Shown here: positions 18,404 to 27,932 of the stretch, one piece after another
How positions within the stretch are numbered: position 1 is the stretch's first letter
Layout of the letters: every line of letters starts with the position of its first letter
Origin: Anaerolineales bacterium
Lineage (GTDB): Bacteria > Chloroflexota > Anaerolineae > Anaerolineales > UBA11579
Length of the DNA: 64,000 bases
Assembly: GCA_021463845.1 (NCBI GenBank)
Contig: JAJTXV010000001.1
Span: 454,174 to 518,173, forward strand
Direction: 5' to 3'
Translations under genes and position numbers: made by a program
Notes under the pieces: generated by a model
What the model was told of the DNA's origin: nothing
Seen by the model: the letters and a program-made list of their open reading frames with translations, nothing else
Databases searched by the model: none

Positions 18404-18966
18404 GCAAAGAAGGACTACTCAGACTGCCGGCACACGACCTCATCGACCAGTCATTTGGGCGCCACATTGGCGTCAAAGATGTGGATGCTCAGCGCTTGGC
18501 TTGGCTGGCAGCCCAGGTTCCTGAAGACGGTGTGGTCGTCGAAGTGGGATCTTTTTGGGGACGGTCTGCCGGTTTCATGGCCGCGGCAATGCGACCCGGG
18601 GTCCGGATGTACTGCGTTGACAAGTGGACCAATCCAGTGGACCTGGATCGGTTCCAGCGCAACATGGCCAAGCTGGGTCTTGAGCAGTCGGTTAGTCCCC
18701 TGCAGGGCGACAGTGTCGAAGTGGCTCGCGGATGGGAAATGGACATTGACCTGCTGCACATAGACGCTACCCACACCTATGCAATGGTGCAGGCTGATTT
18801 CCAGGCCTGGGCGCACTTCGTGAGACCTGGCGGCCTGATCGCGTTCCATGACTACGGCGCCCACACCTGGCCGGCCGTGAAACGCTTTGTGGATGAGGTG
18901 GCTGCCCTGGAATTTGAAAAACTTGGTGTGCACCAGCTCATCTGGAGCGGAAGGAAGATCCTGTGA
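18400..18966 (+). CDS. class I SAM-dependent methyltransferase (Methyltransf_24-like)
   Basis: GVVVEVGSFWGRSAGFMA...MYCVDKWTNP...DLLHIDATHTYAMVQADFQAWAHFVRPGGLIAFHDY. Confidence 0.85.
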   Translation: MSKEGLLRLPAHDLIDQSFGRHIGVKDVDAQRLAWLAAQVPEDGVVVEVGSFWGRSAGFMAAAMRPGVRMYCVDKWTNPVDLDRFQRNMAKLGLEQSVSPLQGDSVEVARGWEMDIDLLHIDATHTYAMVQADFQAWAHFVRPGGLIAFHDYGAHTWPAVKRFVDEVAALEFEKLGVHQLIWSGRKIL

Positions 18967-19553
18967 AAGTATCAGTGATTTTCCCTTACACCAAGGCCTT
19001 CGGCGACTTCGCTACTCCGTACACCGAAAGCATTCACAAGTATGAGCCCGATGTGGAGGTCATTGCCGTCAACACCGAAGCTGAGGCCGATTATCAGTAC
19101 ACCAAAGCACTCAACCAGGGTGCTCAGCGGGCGACCGGCGACTGGTTGCTGTTCTCCAATGACGACATCCTCTGCCAAGGGCCGTTTGTCAAGCAGGTGA
19201 TGGCCTTGAGCGAGCGGCGCATCTATGGCATGGAACTGCGCCGCAAGACGAAGCAAGGCTGGGGCGCAAATGTCGAATACCTCTATGGCTGGATCCTGCT
19301 GATGCACCGTTCGCTGCATCGTGAGGTCGGCCCGTTCGAAGAGTACTACCTGCACGCAGGGTTTGACGACATCGACTATTGCTGGCGGGCCAAACAAGCA
19401 GGCTTTGGCCTGGCGGTTGCGAACCTGCCATTCATCCACCTGGCCGACCAGGTCGGTGGCCAGCACCGGCGCTACACGGTGCCTGGCTATAAGGATCAAA
19501 TGGCGCGCAGCAAAGAATTCTTCCTCTCCAAGGTTGCGGGGGTGCCGGCGTGA
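18963..19553 (+). CDS. glycosyltransferase family 2-like
   Basis: GDWLLFSNDDILCQGP (DD motif), GWILLMHRSLHREVGPFEEYYLHAGFDDIDYCWRAKQAGF. Confidence 0.85.
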   Translation: MKVSVIFPYTKAFGDFATPYTESIHKYEPDVEVIAVNTEAEADYQYTKALNQGAQRATGDWLLFSNDDILCQGPFVKQVMALSERRIYGMELRRKTKQGWGANVEYLYGWILLMHRSLHREVGPFEEYYLHAGFDDIDYCWRAKQAGFGLAVANLPFIHLADQVGGQHRRYTVPGYKDQMARSKEFFLSKVAGVPA

Positions 19554-19960
19554 GTGCAACTGAGCCGATGATCGCCCGCCTACGCCGCATGGCCGACGAG
19601 CCGATGCCGCAGGAATCGGGCGTGGAGCCTGTGTATAGCGACGAGGTGTTGGCCGAGTACATCGAGGCCTATCCGCTTCCGGATCTGGATGGCAATTTGC
19701 CTGACTTGGATACCTGGACCCCGACCTATGACCTGAATGCGGCCGCTGCCGATGTGTGGGAAGAGAAGGCGGCTGCTCTCGCTCGCCGGCACGACTTCAG
19801 CGCAGATGGGGGGCGCTTCAACCGAAGCCAGCAATACGAACAGGCGCTAAAGCAGGCTCGTCACTACCGCAGCCGGCGCGCTGTGCGCATGCTCTCTGTT
19901 GTGCGTGGGAACAAGCCGGGTGCTTCATACATCGCCAACGAGACTGAGGCTGAAGACTGA
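19550..19960 (+). CDS. hypothetical head-associated protein
   Basis: GTGA-coupled to GT2 gene, in connector region. Confidence 0.5.
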   Translation: MSATEPMIARLRRMADEPMPQESGVEPVYSDEVLAEYIEAYPLPDLDGNLPDLDTWTPTYDLNAAAADVWEEKAAALARRHDFSADGGRFNRSQQYEQALKQARHYRSRRAVRMLSVVRGNKPGASYIANETEAED

Positions 19961-20385
19961 TGGTCCTCGCATTTGACGATCGGGACTTGGCTGAGATGCG
20001 GGCGGCGCAAGCTGACCACTTCAACGATCGCTGCCTGCGGTTGACGTGGGTCGCCGATGGTACGGATGAGCTGAACTTGCCTATTGAGGATTGGACGGCC
20101 GCAGAAGTGCTGTCGTGTGGCTTTTCAAGTAGCCGGCAGCGTGAAGTCATGGTTGGCACTGAGGTGGTGTTGAGCAATGGCCAGTTGCGACTGCCGATTG
20201 GAACACCAGTCGATCACCGCGATCGCTTTCGCATCACGCATCGCCACGGTTCCGCGGTAGCTGAGCTGGACGCCGTGAACGTATACGAGGTGCTGGGCGC
20301 TCCCAATTTAGGCCCGAGTGGCGTCGTCCTGGATCTGCGGCTGGCCACAGACGGACGTGCAGAAGCCGAACAGGAGAGTTCCTGA
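19960..20385 (+). CDS. putative head-tail connector
   Basis: Synteny between capsid and tail genes. Confidence 0.5.
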   Translation: MVLAFDDRDLAEMRAAQADHFNDRCLRLTWVADGTDELNLPIEDWTAAEVLSCGFSSSRQREVMVGTEVVLSNGQLRLPIGTPVDHRDRFRITHRHGSAVAELDAVNVYEVLGAPNLGPSGVVLDLRLATDGRAEAEQESS

Positions 20386-20810
20386 TGGCTAAGAAGGGCG
20401 GGGAGGTGAAACTGCGCTTGGACCATATTCGCCTGCGGGTGGCGGAGGGGGTTCATCAATCAACCAAGGCTGTGGCCTTGGACATTGAAGGACGCGCCAA
20501 GGTGAACATTCAACAGAATGACCAGATTGATACGGGTTTTATGTTGAATTCAGGCTACTCCGGATGGGAAGGCGGCAGTAATCACGGATCTATTTGGGGT
20601 TCCGGGCGATACCGCTCGCCCAAAACTGGCTCCACTGCTCTACATGAAGCGGCTGGTCCTGCGATCGTGGAGAAGGGCGCTTTCGTGCATTTTGCGGCCC
20701 TCTATGCCATTTGGCAAGAACTGAAGAATAGCTTTCTGTATCGCGCCGCCGAAGAGACCGAGCCCAAGCCGATCGTCGAGAAGATCTTTCAGGCGGTGCT
20801 ACGTGACTGA
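20385..20810 (+). CDS. HK97 gp10-like tail completion protein
   Basis: Size, synteny, IDTGFMLNSGY motif. Confidence 0.6.
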   Translation: MAKKGGEVKLRLDHIRLRVAEGVHQSTKAVALDIEGRAKVNIQQNDQIDTGFMLNSGYSGWEGGSNHGSIWGSGRYRSPKTGSTALHEAAGPAIVEKGAFVHFAALYAIWQELKNSFLYRAAEETEPKPIVEKIFQAVLRD

Positions 20811-21231
20811 CTTTGTGGCGGAGATCAACCCCGGGGCCATTTTGGTGCAGCACTTGTTGGGCGCCGGCCTCGAGTCAGTGGGTAATCGCGTGTGGGGCGA
20901 GCGCGACAACCCGCCAAGCAGCTACAAGCCGTCTTCTGGCGCAGCAATTTGCTTTAGAGCACGTGGAGGCATGGATGACGACACTGACCACATCCAGCAT
21001 GTGTCGGTCCAAGTCAAAGTCTACGGAAAAACTGAAACACAGGCCTTGGCTGCAGCCCGTGAATTGCACCAGGTCCTGCAGCACCCACTGCCGACCTCTG
21101 CGCCCAGAGTGTCCGGTCTAAAGTGGGCCAGGCGTGAGGCGCCTGGCCAGACACTACGCGAACCAGAGACAGGATGGATCTTCGTCCTTGTCTTTTACAA
21201 AATCATGTTCCAAGGAGCCAATCATGTCTAA
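20803..21231 (+). CDS. tail terminator-like protein
   Basis: Synteny before major tail protein; QVSVQVKVYGKTETQALAAARELHQVL-type sequence. Confidence 0.55.
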   Translation: MTDFVAEINPGAILVQHLLGAGLESVGNRVWGERDNPPSSYKPSSGAAICFRARGGMDDDTDHIQHVSVQVKVYGKTETQALAAARELHQVLQHPLPTSAPRVSGLKWARREAPGQTLREPETGWIFVLVFYKIMFQGANHV

Positions 21232-21814
21232 CCCAGTAGTTTTCAACATCTTGAAGTCCAACGCGGTGATCTACAACGCGCCCGTTGGCGAGCCTCTGCC
21301 TGACCCAGAATCAGTTCAGGCCGGCGAGGCTTGGGGTGGGAACTGGACCCGTGTCGGTTTTACCCAAGAACCGGTGACGTTCCAGTATGAGGATGAGCGC
21401 ACGGATATTGTGGTCGAGGAGGTTCTGGCCAAGATTGACCAGGTCCGCACATCCGAAAGCGCCCAGCTCGAGACCACTTTGGCCGAGTTGACGGCCGAGT
21501 ATATGGCGCTTGGTCTAGGCGGGACCCCGGCCACAGACGAGGGTGTGGAAGAGCTTGAGGTCGGCAACCAGGTGTTGCTGCCGAAACGCGCATGGGGTCT
21601 CGAGGGGATCCGCTATGACGAAGACGGTGTTGGGCAGCCGCTTCGGATCTTCTTCTACACCGCCACGGCGCAGATGAACGGCGAACTGCAATTCAGCAAG
21701 CATGAGGATCAGTACACCGGCATCCCGCTGCACGTGGAAGCCCTGGCTGACGTTGAAAACGGCGGCCGTCTGTTCCTGTTCCAGCGTGTAGCTGCTGAAG
21801 CTGAAAGCGCGTAA
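21224..21814 (+). CDS. major tail protein
   Basis: Position before chaperone/TMP; beta-rich sequence. Confidence 0.75.
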   Translation: MSNPVVFNILKSNAVIYNAPVGEPLPDPESVQAGEAWGGNWTRVGFTQEPVTFQYEDERTDIVVEEVLAKIDQVRTSESAQLETTLAELTAEYMALGLGGTPATDEGVEELEVGNQVLLPKRAWGLEGIRYDEDGVGQPLRIFFYTATAQMNGELQFSKHEDQYTGIPLHVEALADVENGGRLFLFQRVAAEAESA

Positions 21815-22302
21815 TGGAAGCCAAGACGATCACCTTGGCCGGGAAGGATTACGAGCTCTCCCGCCTGACGTATTCCCGCTCACGACAATGGCGCCAGGAG
21901 CATGGCGCCATTGTCAAGCGCCTTTTGGGCGCAACGCGGCAAATCAGCCCTTTGTTAGCTGACGGCAAGAATCTGATGGAGCTAAATCTTGCTGACCTGG
22001 GTCGGGTGCTTCTCAACCACGCAGGCGATCTGGTAGAGCTCTTTGTTGACGGCTCAGACCTGGCCCTGGATGCGATCTGCTCCTACGCGCCAGAGATTGC
22101 TGCTGATCGAGCCCGCATTGAGACCGAGGCCTATGACGAAGAGCTGTTGGGCGCCTTCTGGGAGGTGGTGCAGCTCGCCTTCCCTTTGGCCGGGTCGGTG
22201 CGCCGACTGGTGACGATTGGCCAGGGCGCGGGCGCGACCTCGAAGAGCTCGCCCTTGCCGAATGGGGAAGAACCCTTGACGAGTTCGACGCCGAAGACCT
22301 AA
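21814..22302 (+). CDS. tail assembly chaperone (G-like, zero frame)
   Basis: Between major tail protein and TMP. Confidence 0.75.
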   Translation: MEAKTITLAGKDYELSRLTYSRSRQWRQEHGAIVKRLLGATRQISPLLADGKNLMELNLADLGRVLLNHAGDLVELFVDGSDLALDAICSYAPEIAADRARIETEAYDEELLGAFWEVVQLAFPLAGSVRRLVTIGQGAGATSKSSPLPNGEEPLTSSTPKT

Positions 22303-22469
22303 GAGATTTGGTCATGAGCTATATGCGGCGAAAGCAGGTTGAGGCTCGCTTAGTGGCGAGTGAGATTGCCATGGTCTTTGGCGCAAAGAGAGCTGGCCGC
22401 GGAAAGGTTGCCGGAGCACGAAAAGTGTCTACGAATGAAGGCTTGAGCCGTATGGGAGTGAGCATCTAG
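21814..22469 (+). CDS. tail assembly chaperone frameshift product (GT-like)
   Basis: CCCTTTG slippery heptamer 22182-22188; -1 frame open to 22469: GRDLEELALAEWGRTLDEFDAEDLRDLVMSYMRRKQVEARLVASEIAMVFGAKRAG. Confidence 0.8.
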
Positions 22470-24544
22470 TGTCGATCACCTTGGGCGACGCCGTGCTGTA
22501 CATCAGCGGAGACGATAAGCAGCTCGAGCAGGATCTGCGCGGGGCACAGCAGAAGATTGAGAGCTCGATCCGAGAAACTTTGGCCAATGCCGGGCAAAAC
22601 ATCACTCGCTGGGGCCAAACGTTGTCGTTGGGCGTCACTGCCCCCCTGGTAGGGTTTGGCCTGACAGCAGCTCGCGAGTTTGGCGATTTCAACGCGGAAA
22701 TTGAGCGCGCAGGTGCGTTCGTCAATGCCGGCGAAGAGGATATGGTGAATTTTCGCAAGGCGGCGATCGACGCAGCCCGCGGAACTCAGTTCGCCTTCAG
22801 GGATACGGCTGCTGCGCTGGGAGCTTTCGTAGGCGGCGAAATTGATGCTCAGACTGCCAGTCGTGAACTGGGTAATGTGGTCGATCTGGCGCTTATTGGC
22901 AAGCTGAGCAACCTGCAGGACGCGGTCAATTTGGGCTCCTTAGCCCTCACGGTCTTCAAAGATGACCAGATGGAGCTTATCAACGTGGGGGATCTTCTGG
23001 CCCACGTAGCGTCAAACGTCACCACCGAGACCGATAAGTGGGCAAATTCGATTGTGAATTCTGCTGGTGCAGCTAAGTCAGCCGGCCTGACGTATAAGGA
23101 CCTCAATGTCCTGATGTCTGCAATGGTGCTGGGCGGCGCAGATGTGAGTCTGACTGCTACAGCAATCAATAGCGCGCTTAGTGCAATTCAGGCGCCTGGC
23201 CCGCAGGCGGCGAAGACCCTCAAAGAGGTTGGGCTGAACGTGACCGGCCTGCAGCAGGCACTGGCTGGCGGTCCGATCAAGCTGCTGGATTATCTCCAGC
23301 AAGGGTTCCAAATCGCCAACGAAAAGGGACAGGGCTTTGCGTTCCTTTCAAAGGTTCTGGGTGACCAGGCTGCGCCAGAGTTTGCTCTTGCTCTGGGGCT
23401 TACTTATGACGAATTGGTTGAGCTCGGTGAGGGCTTCGATGATATCGAAGGCAAAGGCGCTGCGATGGTGGATCGCATCCGAGACTCCATCTCGCCCCTT
23501 GATCAGCTAAAGCAGACTTTTTCTGAAATTGCGATCACCCATGGTCCAGCTGTCTCTAGCATCATCGAGTTGATCGCCGACAAGGCTGGCATGTTCTTGG
23601 GCTGGTTACAGAAGCTGACCCCTGAACAGTTGAATATGGCTGTGTCGTTGGGTGCGCTCGCCGCCGCTGCTGGCCCAGCATTGTTGGTTTTGGGTAGCTT
23701 GGTCTCTGCTGTTGCTGCTCTTGGTCTTCCAATTACGTTGTTGATTGGCCTCGCGGCACTGTTAGGAGCTGCGTGGGTCAATAACTGGGGCGGCATCCAG
23801 GAAAAAACCCAAGCAGTCATTGACTTCTTGGCTCCCAAGATCGAGGGTTTTATTCAGGGAATTCGGGACTGGTGGGCAGAGCATGGCGACAGCATTATTG
23901 CGAAAGCCCAAGCCATCTGGGATGGCGTCAAGGATAAGTTCGAGTACTTCAAAGAGCAATTCACTACGCTTTTCGAGGCCTTCAAGCTTGCCCAAGAAGG
24001 CGACTGGGAAGGCTTTGGAAAAAAGATCAGAGAAATCTGGGATCGGATGTGGGACAAGCTCAAGACCACCACCTCAGAGAACCTCAACAAGATCAAAGAG
24101 TGGTTTCAGAACGTGGACTGGGCTGCTGTAGGCAAGGCGATCCTTGACGGAATTGCATCAGGTGTCACCAATGGGGCAAGGGCTCTCGCAGACGCAGTGG
24201 TCGCAGCGGCAAGTGCGGCCTACCAGGCCGTAAAGGGCTTCATTGGCTTCGAGTCGCCTGCGAAACTTTTCGTCCCTATGGGTGCCAGTATGCCTGATGG
24301 CCTGGTTGAGGGAATTGCGGGGCGTACAGATCATCTTCAAAAGGCTGTGCAAGGCATGCTCGGAAATGTAATTCCAGGGAACACGGGTTTCCAGATCCCT
24401 GGGCTGGTTGAGGCGTTGCGAGGTCTTAGAAAGACTGGACCATTCGCCCCACAGGTCACCGTCAACGGCAACCAGGATCCCAATGAACTTGTTGCCGTGT
24501 TGAACTACTACAACCAACTCCAACAACTCCAGGCGGTGGGGTAG
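22469..24544 (+). CDS. tape measure protein
   Basis: 691 aa, TMP-like LGLTAAREFGDFNAEIERA...; hydrophobic segments. Confidence 0.9.
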   Translation: MSITLGDAVLYISGDDKQLEQDLRGAQQKIESSIRETLANAGQNITRWGQTLSLGVTAPLVGFGLTAAREFGDFNAEIERAGAFVNAGEEDMVNFRKAAIDAARGTQFAFRDTAAALGAFVGGEIDAQTASRELGNVVDLALIGKLSNLQDAVNLGSLALTVFKDDQMELINVGDLLAHVASNVTTETDKWANSIVNSAGAAKSAGLTYKDLNVLMSAMVLGGADVSLTATAINSALSAIQAPGPQAAKTLKEVGLNVTGLQQALAGGPIKLLDYLQQGFQIANEKGQGFAFLSKVLGDQAAPEFALALGLTYDELVELGEGFDDIEGKGAAMVDRIRDSISPLDQLKQTFSEIAITHGPAVSSIIELIADKAGMFLGWLQKLTPEQLNMAVSLGALAAAAGPALLVLGSLVSAVAALGLPITLLIGLAALLGAAWVNNWGGIQEKTQAVIDFLAPKIEGFIQGIRDWWAEHGDSIIAKAQAIWDGVKDKFEYFKEQFTTLFEAFKLAQEGDWEGFGKKIREIWDRMWDKLKTTTSENLNKIKEWFQNVDWAAVGKAILDGIASGVTNGARALADAVVAAASAAYQAVKGFIGFESPAKLFVPMGASMPDGLVEGIAGRTDHLQKAVQGMLGNVIPGNTGFQIPGLVEALRGLRKTGPFAPQVTVNGNQDPNELVAVLNYYNQLQQLQAVG

Positions 24545-25395
24545 TGGATCAGTTTATTTGGATCGACACCCTTGGTCAGCTAAATCTGTCTGACCGCTCG
24601 AAGTATTTTGTGCTTCGTCACCCGACTGGGCTTGGAGTTCCGCCTCCAGACAACTTCTCCGACTCGGTCCCTTTGGAGGATGGGGAGGTGTATCGGGGAA
24701 CAAGAATGCACCCGCGCCGGATCAACCTGCCACTGTATATCTCCGGAACTTCAAGGCTCGACTTCCTGGCCAATCTGAAAACACTGGAGAATAGGCTTTT
24801 CCCTAAGAAGGGGCAGGGGGTTCTTCGTGTGATCAGGGAGACAGGGGAGATCCGTGATATCCCCGCGCTCTACGAAAGAGGTCTTGATGGAGAGGGAAAT
24901 CGAAATCCCTCTGGCCACTGGACTGTGCTTTCTTTGGTTTGCTACGATCCCTACTTTTTTGATCCGGTCGCAGTAGAGCAGACCTTTGACCCCGATGAGC
25001 CTCAAAGCTTTTTCCCAATCCTGCCACTACGTCTTTCCGGCAGCGGCATCATGGGCGGCGTAGAGGTCTTCAACCCTGGAGAAGTGGAGGCTTTCCCCAT
25101 CTGGACCGTTACTGGGCCAGGCGTGAATCCCTTATTCGTCAACCAAACCACGGGGAGGCAGCTGCGGATCTTGTCTCCGCTTACTTCAGAAGACGTCCTG
25201 GTTGTTGACACGCGCCCGCAGAAGAGAACCGTAACCCTCAACGGGGTCGATGCTTTTCCCTTGCTTGATCGTTCGATTACCTCTTCACTCTGGAGCCTGG
25301 TGCCAGGATACAACGTTGTTCAAGTCCTGATGTCGGGAGCGATTGAGGGGTCTTCCATCCACCTGAGCTTCAATGCGCGCTACGGAAGAGCCTGA
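24544..25395 (+). CDS. distal tail protein (Dit-like)
   Basis: Synteny after TMP; GEVYRGTRMHPRRINLPLYISG. Confidence 0.75.
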   Translation: MDQFIWIDTLGQLNLSDRSKYFVLRHPTGLGVPPPDNFSDSVPLEDGEVYRGTRMHPRRINLPLYISGTSRLDFLANLKTLENRLFPKKGQGVLRVIRETGEIRDIPALYERGLDGEGNRNPSGHWTVLSLVCYDPYFFDPVAVEQTFDPDEPQSFFPILPLRLSGSGIMGGVEVFNPGEVEAFPIWTVTGPGVNPLFVNQTTGRQLRILSPLTSEDVLVVDTRPQKRTVTLNGVDAFPLLDRSITSSLWSLVPGYNVVQVLMSGAIEGSSIHLSFNARYGRA

Positions 25396-26543
25396 TGGTT
25401 ACTCCTACACAAATTCCTGAACCTGTGGATCTCGCTCGCTACGAGATTACCGTTCTGACGCCTGACTATAAGGCTGGAAAGACCTTTCGCGCTTTCACAT
25501 CAGCTGATTTAGTGCTGCGCTTCAACAACGTTGATAGCTTCAATGTGGTGGTGCCGGCTACGGACCCCGCCTTTGATGTTCTAACAGATAAAGGCGGGAT
25601 TGAAATCAGGCGTGACGGCATCCCTATCCTTACCGGCCCAGTGATCAAGACGAAAAGAGATTGGGACGGCAAGCGCAACAACGCTACGCTTATGGGATTT
25701 AGCGATGACATCTGGCTCCTAAGGCGAGTGGCCTATCCTGATCCTGCTGGCCCAGAGTATTGGGAAACCAAATCGCACGACGTCAGAAGCGGAATAGCTG
25801 AAACAGTAATGAAATCCTTCGTCGCTCATCAAGCGGGGGCCCTTGCTCTGCCTGAGCGAAGGATCCTGACCCAGGCGACAGATCTTGGTCGGGGCATTCC
25901 CCTCACCATCCGGGCACGCTTCGGCGACCTGCTCTCGTATCTAAGGGCAGCCGGAGCTTTAGCTGGCCTAGGTTTCAGAGTGATCGATCGCAAATTTGAG
26001 GTCTACGAAGTTGCGGACAAGACCGCCTCCGTCATCTTCTCTCCTGAGCTTCGCAACCTGCAGGCGTATTCCTATACGAACGAAGCTCCAACTGCAAACT
26101 GGCTTGTCGGCGCCGGCACGGGCGAGGGAACCGATCGCCTCTTCTCCATCCTGGAAGACACGGATAGCCAAACCCAATATGGCCGTCATGAGTACTTCTA
26201 TTCCAGGACAAACGTGAGTGACCTCGAAGAGCTCGATGAGGGTCTTCAGGTGAGGCTGGGCAGCGGGAAAGAGCGAACCAACCTAGCGGTTCAGCCCTAC
26301 GACATTGAGCCTACTCGATTTCGCCAGGACTATGAAGTCGGAGACAAGGTCTCAGTGATCGTGGATGACTACGAGATCCAGGACGTAGTTCGAGAGGTCC
26401 AGCTGGTCCTTCGTTCCAACCAGGCAGAGCAGATCAAGCCGGTAGTCGGAACACCCGGGCAAGGTATTGACCTTCCAAATAAAGAAATCTTTGACAGTTT
26501 GAGAGATCTGAATGAACGGCTTCGTCAGATCGAGGAGGTATAG
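25395..26543 (+). CDS. tail protein, Gp37-like (ReqiPepy6-type)
   Basis: NVVVPATDPAF...GIEIRRDGIPILTGPV...; synteny after Dit. Confidence 0.75.
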   Translation: MVTPTQIPEPVDLARYEITVLTPDYKAGKTFRAFTSADLVLRFNNVDSFNVVVPATDPAFDVLTDKGGIEIRRDGIPILTGPVIKTKRDWDGKRNNATLMGFSDDIWLLRRVAYPDPAGPEYWETKSHDVRSGIAETVMKSFVAHQAGALALPERRILTQATDLGRGIPLTIRARFGDLLSYLRAAGALAGLGFRVIDRKFEVYEVADKTASVIFSPELRNLQAYSYTNEAPTANWLVGAGTGEGTDRLFSILEDTDSQTQYGRHEYFYSRTNVSDLEELDEGLQVRLGSGKERTNLAVQPYDIEPTRFRQDYEVGDKVSVIVDDYEIQDVVREVQLVLRSNQAEQIKPVVGTPGQGIDLPNKEIFDSLRDLNERLRQIEEV

Positions 26544-26546
26544 AGC

Positions 26547-27365
26547 ATGGCATCAACAGAAGAGATCAACGGCATTCCTTATGATCCCGGGTCCCCTGGG
26601 TCTGCTGTCTACCAGGACCGCTGGAGGCTGATGACACCTGCTTTCGCTCGGGACGGGATCATGAACTTGGTCGGGGGCGAGTTCGAGCCCTATGCTGATA
26701 GTTCGGGAATGCAGGTAAAGGTAAAGACAGGGGCGGCTTGGGTCAAAAGCCAATTTGCGTATGAGCTAAATGAAGAGAAGATCCTAACGGTCTCACCCGC
26801 TCACGCTACATTGAACCGCATCGACTCCATCGTCATTGAGAATAACTTCTCGGATCGGCTGATGTACGTCCGGGTCATTGCGGGGGAGGCTGATGTAGAC
26901 CCTGAGCCCCCGGCCATCCAGGACGATGAGATCGCGTCTCAAATGGTCTTAGCCCACCTTCTTGTCGAAGCGGCCGCGGTCACCATCGAGGCAAACAAGA
27001 TTACCGACCTCCGGATTCTTGGAAACGGGCACCTTGAGCCTCGCACCCAGACCCGTTCGGGAGTTGCCTTGGCGGTGATCGATGTCACCAAGCTTGACGT
27101 CTTCTTTGCGAAGGACCTGATTGAGAACATCGAGGTTGTGCTTTCAGGTGCTGCAGCGCACGAACAGAAAATCATGATCGTCTTTCATGATGATGGCACT
27201 CCGGTTGAGATCACTTGGCCAGAGAATGTTTTCCCGACAACGTCCTGCGGCGGGGAGCTTCCCGTGGAAACAATCGGGGGAGTCCCTACCCGGGCCGGCT
27301 TGATCTACAACGCCTTGGATGATGTTTGGGAAATCTGGGCTTTCGGCTCAAGGGTGGTGGAGTGA
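26547..27365 (+). CDS. baseplate/tail-associated protein
   Basis: Synteny; VKTGAAWVKSQFAYELNEE. Confidence 0.6.
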   Translation: MASTEEINGIPYDPGSPGSAVYQDRWRLMTPAFARDGIMNLVGGEFEPYADSSGMQVKVKTGAAWVKSQFAYELNEEKILTVSPAHATLNRIDSIVIENNFSDRLMYVRVIAGEADVDPEPPAIQDDEIASQMVLAHLLVEAAAVTIEANKITDLRILGNGHLEPRTQTRSGVALAVIDVTKLDVFFAKDLIENIEVVLSGAAAHEQKIMIVFHDDGTPVEITWPENVFPTTSCGGELPVETIGGVPTRAGLIYNALDDVWEIWAFGSRVVE

Positions 27366-27730
27366 TGTTCATTCACGAACACCTCACCCAACTATGCCAG
27401 GAGCATAGTATCCCATGGGATCTGGAGCATCCGAAATTCATCTATGTGATCACCCAGGTTTTAGTGTTCTTTGATGTTCATTGTGAAGATGATATCCCTG
27501 TCGACGCGGGGAAACTCGAAGCAACAGAAGCAATCTTTCAGCTCGCTCTTGAGGATGACCTCACAATTCAGGAACAGGTTTATCTAAATGTCTCGAAGGA
27601 ATGGTCCGACCAAGTCAAAGGAAAGATCCGGCGACTTTATGACTTTTTAGCAGCTGATGACCTGTCAGACTTTGAACTGCAACGTCAACAGGAGATTCAA
27701 GAGACTGAGTGGAGTAAAGAAAATGGGTAA
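27365..27730 (+). CDS. hypothetical tail-region protein
   Basis: Coupled ORF. Confidence 0.5.
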   Translation: MFIHEHLTQLCQEHSIPWDLEHPKFIYVITQVLVFFDVHCEDDIPVDAGKLEATEAIFQLALEDDLTIQEQVYLNVSKEWSDQVKGKIRRLYDFLAADDLSDFELQRQQEIQETEWSKENG

Positions 27731-27932
27731 CACGCATTTTCATTTCATCGTGTATTGCTTCAATGGAACAGACGCCGCTGGCGCGCCGATAAACAATGTG
27801 GTCGTAGATTTGATTGCTAAGAGCAAGCCGGAGGCGGAGACAAAGGCTGCTCGTATCTGTCCGCAGAAGGATGTATATCAGGTCGTACAGATAATCGAAC
27901 ACTTTGGAGAAGACCGCTGTGGCAATCGCTGA
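27723..27932 (+). CDS. hypothetical small protein
   Basis: Coupled ORF. Confidence 0.45.
   Translation: MGNTHFHFIVYCFNGTDAAGAPINNVVVDLIAKSKPEAETKAARICPQKDVYQVVQIIEHFGEDRCGNR

Noticed and set aside
17384-19553. Glyco genes as a chance host insertion (moron with own promoter)
   Set aside because: No promoter or terminator isolates them; stop/start overlaps tie them into the late operon
22271-22278. Alternative slippery site at aaccctt (22271-22277) for the chaperone frameshift
   Set aside because: Does not fit X XXY YYZ in the zero frame; CCCTTTG at 22182 fits exactly
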